Positions 37,051-46,562 of a stretch of 64,000 nucleotides of DNA are shown piece by piece. The position numbers were made by a program, and so were the translations under genes. Within the stretch, counting starts at the first letter, position 1, and every line of letters starts with the position of its first letter. Location of the stretch: the NCBI GenBank assembly GCA_030248135.1, contig JASANC010005175.1:28484-92483 (forward strand), read 5' to 3'. A model generated the notes under the pieces. The model worked only from the letters and a program-made list of their open reading frames with translations. It did not search any database and was not told the DNA's origin. The DNA comes from Theristus sp. LFF4_11 (lineage: Eukaryota; Nematoda; Chromadorea; Monhysterida; Xyalidae).

Positions 37051-40000
37051 ATGGCTGTCAGCAACAACATGTCCGAGCATAACATCAAGCTCAGCAATGC
37101 CACGTCAAAGCCGTCGCTCACTTTCGTCAATAACGGCTGCATCGAATTCGATGTATTCGTCACTCACGTGCTCATACCGAACGGGTACCGCAACACCGAG
37201 GTATGACCTATTTTTTTAAACGTGTCCCACTGAAATGACGTCATGTGCCGCCAAACATGCGCTTGCCGTGCACAGCAAACCAGAATTTCCGTTTAGCCGA
37301 TTTCTTACCGCATGCAAATGGTGAATGTCGAATCAGTCACACCAAATTGACATTTTACTGCCTGTACTTTGACAAACGGGCGTTTTTAAAGCAAATGACG
37401 TCATTTTAGTCCGGACACGTTTGAATAAATCTACAATACATCTGTCAATGTGCATATGCTGGTATTATTTACGTTTTTATTAGATAGCACTTAGAGTTCT
37501 AAATGTGTGTTGCCAGCTGTTGTCTGATACGTCACTGTAAAACAACATAGAAATTGAGACCACCAACCGAGAAAACGATCGGCGCATCGATGTTTAGAAA
37601 AAGCAAAAGATTACCATGCTCTGACCGCGCCCCCACGGTTCTCAAGGGCTGAATGAGGTATAGTGAGGGTACCCACCACACTCGAAGATAGTGTGGGGTA
37701 CCGCGGTGCACTCCACTTGAGATTCGAGTGCGCGCGCACAGTATTATACGCACTGAAATGGCGGCAAATGCCGCATGGACGTGCGTGGTCTCTCCCGTCC
37801 ACAATTCTTCGCGCAGTGTGTTGCGGCACACCAGAGAATGTCGCCAGTTTGCATACAATCCAACTTGGCGGTCACTTTTGTTCAACATCGCCAAAGCGAG
37901 CGTCGCCACCACACAGGTGATCCATCTCACCGCCGTGCGACTGCTGTTGTACTCGCTGTACGCGTGGCTGTTCGCCGTTGGTCTCAGCGCGAACATTGTC
38001 GTCATCGTGAAACTGGCGCGCCGCGGCGTCCGACGCGCCAGCAACGCGTTCCTGTTGAATCTGATGATCGCTGACGTCATTCTCTGCTGCAGGTGTGTGC
38101 ACGTGCTGTCGAAATCTGAGTGACAGGCGGTCAGCTGATTGGTTGGTGATCACACGTGATTGTTGGCTTGCCACTTATGGTGTCTTACACTTCACTGGTA
38201 TTATGCTGTGCACTGCAGAATAAAACTGACTGACTGACTGATATGCGTGCTTTCTGTGCAGGCATTGCTGTTAAGGCGGGTCTTTGTCAGTCTGTCCTGC
38301 ACAGAAAGCACATGAATCACGTGATCACCAACCAATCAGCTGATTGCCTGCAATTTAGAGTTTACGTTTCGTGTGGTCGTGTTTACGACGAACCCCGGCT
38401 GCTAAGCCAAGCCTTTTAGAAGTGCGCTGCGTACGTGACGAACTAGGGAAAAATTCATTGGTGTATGTGTTTTTTACATATTTTTTTAGAACAAGGTCCG
38501 TGGTTCTGTCGATGACACAGCTCTGTTGTTCTTTTTAGTTCTTCTATCTAAAAGTGCATTCCAGCAGTATTTAGTGACCGCGTGTTTTAACATAGCTGCG
38601 CGTCACTAATTATTGTGTAATGAATGCCGCTTAAGTTTACTGCGTTTCACAAGACAAACCTGAACGAACAAGCGTGTTGCGTCTGCTGCAGTAGCCTCCC
38701 AGCAACGCCGGCTTACCTGCTCGCACGGGTCTGGCTGTTCGGTCGTGTCATGTGCTACGTGATGCCGTTCTGCACGTCCGTTGCTGTCGGCGCCGTCATC
38801 TGGAGTCTCACCGTGCTCATCGTCGACAAGTACGAAGCGTGATTTTTTTTTCAAAAACACAAAAACATCCAGCGTTAGAAAAACATTTTAACGTTTTAAA
38901 GTTTTTGAAGAAAAAAAAACTTTTCCGAAGACTTGTGAATCACAGAAAACACCATGCACACGTTCATGCGCAACTTTCTTAGCCACTCCTCAGTCCTCAT
39001 CACATAACGTGGTTTTGCGTGACTGTCTCAGTTTCTCGCTAATTTTGTCAGTGCATCGCATCATAAATTCATTTCCAATTCAAAACCGTTACCGTATACA
39101 GTTTTTTAAACCTGTCACTATTTTCGCGGAAATACAAAGCTCGCGAAAGAAAACATATTTAGCCAAAAATGCATCGTGTGTGACCTCAACCAAACCCGAC
39201 ATATCTTTCGTTCTTCTTTACTGTCATGCATAAAGTTTCGCATGCTCTGTATTCTTACGGACAACAAAGAACAGTGACCGAGGTTTGCACAATCGTACTT
39301 GTATTATCTTTTCTCAAAGACCTGCGACTCAATGCGGTTGTAGACGTGAAAGGAAACTAGTTTCAATCTTTATGTGGTGTGATAATTCAGAATAGCCTCA
39401 GTGACCCGGCCTTATTAAGGGGTCTCGGATCACCTTTACCGCATCATCCATGAGACTGCTTACCCATCTATGCGCGCATTGAGAGGCGGGACCAAAATAA
39501 AAGCTCATACACGGTTCAACCGCAGATACATCCACGTGGTGAACATCGGTCGCGCACGAACGAGCGTCCGTCGTGCGGCGTTCGTCAGCGGCGCCGTGTG
39601 GTCGGGCGCCTCCGCGCTGGCGCTGCCGTACGTCTTCGCGATGGAGTACAAGAGCGAGGACTACATTTTGTTGACCGACCACCGCGGCGACGTCGCCTCG
39701 TTCCAGTGCGTCCGCGGGCCGTGGTGCGACGAGAACTGGGCGGCGTCGGCGGTGCGCGCGGACGCGCTCATCCGTGACGAACACAATAACGCCACCATGG
39801 TCAGCAACGATCATCACAATAACGACACTGATCACTGGCGGTCATCGCCGTCGTTGCATCATCGCCCGTCCACGTGGTCCGTCCGCCTCTACAGCGCCAC
39901 CGTACTGCTGTGCCAGTTGATACTTCCGTCCGCGTGCATGGTGTTCTGCTATTCGAGGATACTGTCGAAGATCAACCGCGACCTCATGATCAACTCGGCG

Positions 40001-43000
40001 AGGTATTTGCAGGCAGTTTGCGAAAAACGTAGGATACCTCCATTTCGAACGATGTAGTTTGAGATGAGTAAAACATACTTTACGCGAAGACAATGACGGA
40101 ACTCGGTTGGAAGCACCCACACAGAGAGAAAAAAGCTGCAGAGTAACCACCGGTTAAACGGGTTTGTACCCACTACTGAGTTGGAAGTTAGTCAACCCAT
40201 TCTACCCACTGTGGTTGTGAACCAATGGCTATCCAACAAAACTGGTGCTGACCAATTTATCTAGGTGCACCTGCAGTCCATCTAGATTACATGTGCAACT
40301 AGCTGATTGGTTGCTTTCACACACGTGCATTTGATGCATGCATTCTGTGCGGGTAAACTCGGCCTCCACAGCAATAATGCATGCATCAGACTACACGATG
40401 AGTCTGCAAGCAACCAATCAGCTAGTTGCACACATCCATTGAGATGCACTTGTACCCCACGCGCGTGTAACACAAACGTTCCGTTTTATGCGCAGTGTGC
40501 GTGCGCTGCTCATCAATTTTGATCACCATTCAGGTTCCGTGAGGCGCTCTCACAAAAGCAAAGCAAACGTGCCGTCAGCAACAAACGACGCGCCTACCTG
40601 ATCTCCATCTCGGTCGTGCTGTCCTACGTGTGCTGTTGGCTGCCGATGCTGGTCTCGAACGCCGCCAACGATTTCGGTGCGCCCTTACAGCAAATGTTGT
40701 TTGCTACTGAAACCGTTTCTGCAGCTGCATGCGTGTTTTTCTTCATCGGCGTCAATCAATATCTGCATTCCGTATTTCTTCGTGCGGTCCCGCAAGCATT
40801 TCGGAGCGTGCGGTCGGCCGAAACTGTTTCACCTCTCTCGGCTCTTTTTGGTAAACTGCTTCGTGATACACCGCATGACGCAATGGCGGTTAAGAGAAGG
40901 ACTTGAGCTATATTTGCTGTGTGCTACTCTCGCGACTGGCCTGATGAATAAATAGCTGAAAATCGTTGTTTGCTAATAAAAACCCTTTCTGGCGCCCAAT
41001 TGGGGGAGGGGGGGGGGCTCGAACCCACGACCGTTAGATTAAGTATAGTCGTCCTGGATAATTTGTAGTATTAGCTGATTGGCTGGTGGTTTTGCCTGAA
41101 TGTCAAGTTCAAAAAAGAAATTTAATCTTTTTTTATGTTTTTTTTGATTTTTGATGTGCGAGCATTTGTGAGGCAAATGGTCTTTTGCGGCCGAAGTATA
41201 GCGGCCTGAAGGATTGCGGCCTGGACGATAGCGGCCGGAGCATCGCGGCCTGGACAATCGCGGCCTGGAAGATTGCGGGCCGGGGCGATTGCGGCCTGGG
41301 AGGATTGCGGTCTGGGAGGATTGCGGCCTGGGACAATTGCGGCGCGGGACGATTGCGGCCGAAGTATAGCGGCCTGGACGATAGCGGCCGGAGCATCGCG
41401 GCCTGGACAATAGCGGCCTGGAAGATTGCGGCCCGGAACGATTGCGGCCTGAGAGGATTGCGGCCTGGGAGGATTGCGGCCTGGGACAATTGCGGCGCGG
41501 GACGATTGTGGCCTATAAGTTGGGAAATTAATGTAAAACCTTGTTTCTGATTTGGGAGACACAGAAAAATAAAAAGCAGCAGTTTTGATGGCGGAATTTT
41601 TGGTTTTGCAACGACGACGGCGGCGGCGACCGGGATCCACTGTCCAGATCATATTTCTCCTCTGCTCATCCTTGAAAATTTGTAAATGGCTGTGGAGCCA
41701 GTTTGGCAGACATGGAACGGCAAAACTGATGCTTTTTATTTTTCTGTGCCTCCCAAATCAGAAAAAGGTTTTGCATTAATTTTCGAACTCAAATTCCAAC
41801 TGTTCGCTTTCACAAATGTGGCTTTCACTTTCACAGGCGTGCGTTCGATTGCGGCCCATTAGATAGAGGCCGAAGCATTGCGGCCGAAGCATCGCGGCCT
41901 GAAGGATAGCAGCCTGAAGGATCGCGGCCTAGGACGATTGCGGCATGAAGGATCGCGGCCTGAAAAATTGCGGCCAGGGACGATTGCGGCCAGGGACGAT
42001 TGCGACCAGGGACCATTGCGACCAGGGACGATTGCGGCTTGGAACGATTGCGGCCCACGAATTATTGGTGCTTTGTCATTGTCTTTGTCGCACGCAACTG
42101 GTCATATTATTCCTATTGTTATGCTCGCACACGAGTTTTCATTTTTTTCCAAAAAAAGTTGTCTTCTTGTTTATTGATTAGTAATTATTTTTTTCTTAGA
42201 ACCCAAAATCGAAATCTTCCATTCTCAACTTTCCTTGTCGCCGAGCCCAGATAGAGATAGATTCGAATTTTTTTTGGCGGGCAGTCCCCCCAGCCCCCTA
42301 GAATTTGATCTGAAAAAGTGACAAAGCATGAAAACATCGTGGGCCGCAATCGTCCCGCGCCGCAATTGTCCCAGGCCGCAATCCTCCCAGGCCGCAATCC
42401 TCCCTGGCCACAATCGTTCCGGGCCGCAATCTTCCAGACCGCTATTGTCCAGGCCGAGATGCTCCGGCCGCTATCGTCCAGGCCGCTATACTTCGGCCGC
42501 AATTGTCCCGCGCCGCAATTGTCCCAGGCCGCAATCGCCCCGGGCCGCAATCTTCCAGGCCGCGATTGTCCAGGCCGCGATGCTCCGGCCGCTATCGTCC
42601 AGGCCGCAATCCTTCAGACCGCTATACTTCGGCCGCAAAAGACCATTTGCCTCACAAATGCTCGCACATCAAAAATCAAAAAAAACCATAAAAAAAGATT
42701 AAATTTCTTTTTTGAACTTGACATTCAGGCAAAACCACCAGCCAATCAGCTAATACTACAAATTATCCAGGACGACTATAGTCTAATGTCAGTTTGTTAT
42801 TGTTCCTGTCGTGATCACACCGTCCTAATCCGCAAACCCAAATAAACAACGTGTAACCACGCAAATTACCCTTTCTTTAAATAGCCGCTTCACAGCAAGA
42901 GCCCAGCAGCCTCGCGAGCAGCTCAGCCCCGTTAGTGGGCCGCACTGAATAGCCCCGCCATTAGCCATTCCATTGTGCTTGTGTGTCGCATCGCAGCTTC

Positions 43001-46000
43001 ATGCCTGCGCAGACTTCGTGCCACTTTCGTTGCCATCGAACGTGCAATCGCTGGTGGCGCTCGTCACGCACGCGCTCGCCATGTGCACCGTCGTGACGAA
43101 CCCACTATTCGTCTACTGGTTGACCGATCACACCGACAAACGACAGCAACACCGAAAACTACAGCAACGCAAACGCAGACAACAACAACGCCGCCGACAA
43201 CAACATCAACAACAACATCAACGAACGCCAAACAATAATGAGGCCACTTTGGACGTGGACATGTCGACGGTGGCCGGTGCCAGCGATCGGTGGCGCAATC
43301 ACAGCGTCTTTAGTGGTCTGCTCGATCTTTCGCTGTTTGATTATGTGCTTTTATTATTCTTTTCTGTGGTCAAAAGTAAAACGCACTTTTATGTACTAAA
43401 AGCCAGCTCTGAAGGCAATTGTAACTCGGTTATAAAACTGTTACGTACCACATACTGTTCATCTGTATATACAGGGTGTCCCAAAAAAAAACATAACAAA
43501 AGTAAATGGCTCGTGCGGCCGACTGGTTGCACGTGAAGCCGTGAAATTTGAAACACTTTTAGAAAAAAGGAACACATTTTGTGTGTTCAAATTTTATCCC
43601 GAAATTCCACTTTTTCAATAACATTTCAGCAGAAATACGTAAAAGCTCAAAAATCACCTAAATTTAGTTTTTTGACTCAAGATAAACATCATTGTCGTCA
43701 TCGAGAATCTCATCTGGCAGTGGCACAAGCTCATCGTCAGCTTCAACTTTACTGATGTCATCATGTTCATGCTCACGGTCGTTCAGTTTCATGTTTCTCG
43801 GCTGCTCAATGTGTTTTCCATTGTTCTCAATGAACGACGACATTCGATGTTTGAAACTGATGATCACTTTCTGGTGCAGCGCCCGATCATCGATGATTTT
43901 TCTCACACGCTGCAGTGGTGGGCGCCGAAAATGTCCCGCATTATCCGTCAGATGCCCCCAAACGCTGAAGTCAAAGGTTCATGTCCGGATCTCTCGGGCC
44001 ATTCAATTCTGCTTATGCGGCCGATCCAGCGGTCACCGAACGACGCCGACAGCCATGCGCATTGTTTATTTTCCTCTTGACTGGGTTTGGGCACCTGAAG
44101 GAAATTGTGTACCGTTCGGCGCCAAACATTTTCGACACTTTTAAACCCAAACTTCGCTGTGGTGTTAAAAACATCACCGAGTTGGGGGCGCTACACCAGA
44201 ATTGCTCATCAATTTCGAACATCAAATGTTGGCAATCATGAGAACAATGAAAAAGACATTGGGCTGCTGAAAAAAGTGAAACTAAAGGGTCGAGAGGGAA
44301 AATCTGATGAGATCAGTGAAGACGAAGCTAAAGATGAACTTGCGCCACTGTCATATGTGAATCTCGATGGCGACAACGATGATTATCCTGAGTCAAAATG
44401 CTGAAGTTAGGTGATTTTTGAGTTTTTACGCATTTCTGCTAAAATATTATTGAAAAAATGGAATTTCGGGATAAAATTTGGACACACAAAATGTGTTCCT
44501 TTTTTCTAAAAGTGTTTCAAATTTCACGGCTTCACGTGCAACCAGTCGGCCGCACGAGCCATTTACTTTTGTTATGTTTTTTTGGGACACCCTGTATGTA
44601 CAACTAGCTGATTGGTTGGTTGCTCGCACGTGTAGTTGATGCATGTATACTGTGCAGGCAAACTCCGCACACTTCACTCACAGCAATGCCTGCGCAAATG
44701 AAGTGCATTCTGAAGTAACATTGCTGGCGAGGCGGAGTTTTGCCTGCACAGAATGCATGCATCTATTACACACTGTGTGCAGCCAACCAATTAGCTAATT
44801 GTAATATAATACACTGTCTTAATGGTACTTTATCCAAAAGTTAAAAGAAATACAGTACAAAGTATTCGTATACTTGTCAAATATGCGCTTGACAAAAAAA
44901 TGCAACACTGCACAGGTCGATCGTTGTTCCCGACGCCGTCCGAGTTCGCGTCGAACACGATCACGAACTGCTCCAACGACAACAACCAGGAGCACGAGCA
45001 GCGCTCAGCCTCGTCCTCGCGCCGCCATCGTCTGTCGCCGTGCGCGATTCGTCTGCGATTGTTCGCGAGAGGCGGCGCGACCGACAAGAACAACGCTGAG
45101 AAGCACGATAGTCGAACGAACGCTGGTCGTCGTGAAGCGGACCGAATCGCGAATGACTGCCGCTCGTCGTTGAACAATCAATCGCTGGAGGGCACTCGCC
45201 AGTTGTTGACGGTCGATGCCGCCGCTGCGGCTGTCCACCCACAGGCGAACAATGCGAGCGCTCAGTTTCGACGCCGCAGTTGCTCTGCGGACACCCCGGT
45301 GAACCTTGGCAGTCGTCAGGTATTGTGGATTTATTCAAACGTGTCCGAAGTAAAATGACGTCATTTGCTAAAACGCCCGTTTGTCAAAGTACAGGCACTA
45401 AAATGTCAGTTTGGTGCGTCTGATTCGACATTCACCATTTGTTTACGGGAAGAAATCGGCTAAACGGAAAGTCTGGTTTGCTGTGAACGGCAAGTGCATG
45501 TTTGGCGGCACATGACGTCATTTCAGTGGGACACGTTTGAAAAAATAGGTCATACAAATCAGTGTCCTCGCAAATGCTCTCAAGACACCGGACACTTTCA
45601 ACTTTTGTTGATTCCAATGCTGTCACAACTCACAAGCTAACACAGTGTATGTGGCGTAGTCACAGGGAAACGATCAATGAAGTCCAGCGCCAAATGCGGC
45701 CTGAAACAAACCTGTATGTAGGAACGAGGTCAACAAAATAACCGACAGTCGACAGGCTACGGTGTTGCGGTGGCGTTGTTTTCAGTAGAAACTCAACATT
45801 ATTCAATGAAGTAAAGTTTTTGTTCCACCGATTCATTTCGGATGTTCGGTGATGAACATTCTATTGACAAACATTTTGCTGATGAGTTTTGTCCTACGAT
45901 ATTGTTCCAGAGTGCAACAGGAAGGAAGATCAACAACAACAACCACAACAACACGAAATCACTGTTGAATGCTGCGACCGGTAACGGTTGGTTGTCACCA

Positions 46001-46102
46001 TCCTCCTCGAATCGTCGTCTCACCATCTGCAGTGTGTCAATACCGAACATCTCTGTTATCGATGCCTCATTGCCGTCCGCGCCAACTCACCAGTTGCTAT
46101 GA
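37051..46102 (+). CDS. Rhodopsin-family neuropeptide GPCR (NPY/NPF-receptor-like)
   Basis: Eight exons join without a phase conflict: 37051-37200, 37917-38092, 38692-38829, 39526-40002, 40534-40676, 43013-43312, 44916-45319 and 45911-46102, giving 659 residues. The N terminus has Asn-glycosylation sites (NNMS, LSNATS). Helices in order: LYAWLFAVGLSANIVVIV (TM1); NAFLLNLMIADVILC (TM2); CYVMPFCTSVAVGAVIW (TM3) followed by DKY in place of DRY, split by an intron; TM4 around AAFVSGAVWSGASALALPY; TM5 around YSATVLLCQLILPSACMVF; TM6 ISVVLSYVCCWLPMLV; TM7 LVTHALAMCTVVTNPLFVYW. The TM3 cysteine and a cysteine in extracellular loop 2 (FQCVRGPWC) can form the usual disulfide. Loop 2 is long and His/Asn-rich. 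The C-terminal tail is long (about 230 residues), with Gln/Arg-rich and Ser-rich parts. The ligand is unknown; NPY/NPF-like is from the TM5-TM7 pattern. Confidence 0.87.
37201..37440. mobile_element. TGACGTCA MITE, copy at the GPCR intron 1 donor
   Basis: The element runs from TATGACCTATTTTTT, AAACGTGTCCCACTGAAATGACGTCA to TGACGTCATTTTAGTCCGG and ACACGTTTGAATAAATCTACAATA. The arms are inverted (ACGTGTCC...TGACGTCA). It begins at the first bases of the intron, so its end supplies GTATGA. About 240 bp, without an ORF. Other copies: 45320-45555 (opposite orientation), 55352-55588 and a diverged one at 55970-56190; a fragment is at 1540-1600. Confidence 0.75.
38115..38360. repeat. Palindromic MITE with CCAATCAGCTGATT ends
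   Basis: The left TCAGCTGATTGGTTGGTGAT and the right ATCACCAACCAATCAGCTGA are perfect inverses. Between them GCGTGCTTTCTGTGCAGG is inverted against CCTGCACAGAAAGCAC. Related palindromes occur at 40290-40445 and 44597-44812, with single arms near 21290 and 47888. It lies in GPCR intron 2. Confidence 0.7.
39395..39510 (+). repeat. Dispersed about 130-bp repeat, copy
   Basis: This plus-orientation copy (TATTAAGGGGTCTCGGATCACC, CATGAGACTGCTTACCCATC, GGGACCAAAATAAAAG) ends only 16 bp before GPCR exon 39526. It therefore supplies sequence around that acceptor and perhaps the branch site. Confidence 0.65.
40290..40445. repeat. Palindromic MITE with CTAGCTGATTGG ends
   Basis: CAACTAGCTGATTGGTTGCT at the left is inverted against GCAACCAATCAGCTAGTTGC at the right, with GATGCATGCATTCTG and TGCATGCATCAG inside. 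It belongs to the same family as 38115-38360 and lies in GPCR intron 4. Confidence 0.65.
41036..42787. mobile_element. Fold-back element with GCGGCC-rich minisatellite arms
   Basis: The outer arms (41036-41200 and 42635-42787) are near-perfect inverses (ATAGTCGTCCTGGATAATTTG; AACTTGACATTCAGGC and complement; GCATTTGTGAGGCAAATGG). Inside each is a 300-bp array of GATTGCGGCCTGG-type units of 12-17 bp (41195-41515 on plus, 42340-42640 inverted), with a third shorter array at 41845-42058. The whole 1.75 kb lies in GPCR intron 5. Long open frames across the arrays (Arg/Pro/Ala-rich) are artefacts of the repeat. A tRNA-B-box-like GGGTTCGAGCCCC (minus) lies just outside, near 41020. Confidence 0.8.
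43472..44594 (-). mobile_element. Decayed Tc1/mariner-type transposon
   Basis: The element is bounded by TA and has inverted repeats of about 150 bp beginning CAGGGTGTCCCAAAAAAA. The minus strand of the interior retains a transposase end: PDMN followed, after a frameshift, by LDFSVWGHLTDN, which is the conserved (S)PDxNPLDxxxWG region, then RVRKIIDDRALHQKVIISF. A stop and frameshift interrupt it, and only the C-terminal third is visible, so it is inactive. A partial second copy of the transposase end appears in the same element near 44013-44250. It lies in GPCR intron 6. Confidence 0.75.
44597..44812. repeat. Palindromic MITE, CTAGCTGATTGG family
   Basis: It starts where the Tc1-like element ends. 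CAACTAGCTGATTGGTTGGT at the left is the imperfect inverse of GCCAACCAATTAGCTAATTG at the right, with GCAGGCAAACTCCGC and GGCGGAGTTTTGCCTGC inside. It lies in GPCR intron 6. Confidence 0.65.
45320..45555. mobile_element. TGACGTCA MITE, copy at the GPCR intron 7 donor
   Basis: Same family as 37201-37440 but in the opposite orientation: it begins TATTGTGGATTTATTCAAAC and ends GTTTGAAAAAATAGGTCATA. The intron starts GTATTG, and the TATTG is the element's end. The interior (TCGACATTCACCATTTG, GGGAAGAAATCGGCTAAACG) is nearly identical to the copy at 55352. Confidence 0.75.
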
Positions 46103-46562
46103 CTGTTGTTTCAATTATAGTTCTTTTGTTTTTTTCTGTTGTCGACGGTCCTTGATGAGACACATGTAAATGTAGTGTAATGTTTTGCGTTTGCCCGCCG
46201 CGCTTCTTTTCTTTGCACATACAAAAAACATGCAACGGTGTGGTGTACCACGGATACAGGCTGGCAAGCCGTACCTTGCCTGCTGGTCAGCCCTTCGCGT
46301 TGCGCTCACATATGTGTATGAGACGCCATGGCCATACACGTGTTGTCGCACGGGTCTACTTTTCACACGATGATATTGACCACAAAGAGCACAATGCACA
46401 GAAACTTTATTTCGAGGTTTTAACTGTACGCTTTTTGTTGCAATTCAACATTTCGTTCACAAAATATAACAATACAAAGTATAAATACTCGCCATAGCAA
46501 ACCAAACACCAAAGTCACCAGAATTTTTTTTCGCAGCTGTCAAAAGAAAACAACCAAAAGAC

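Noticed and set aside
40677..40906. Continuation of the GPCR reading frame beyond 40676
   Set aside because: The frame stays open but does not give TM7; the true TM7 (ALAMCTVVTNPLF) is in the exon at 43013 and joins in phase.
41122..42845. Arg/Pro/Ala- and Gly/Arg-rich open frames of 120-176 codons
   Set aside because: They arise from the GCGGCC minisatellite, occur on both strands and mirror the fold-back arms.
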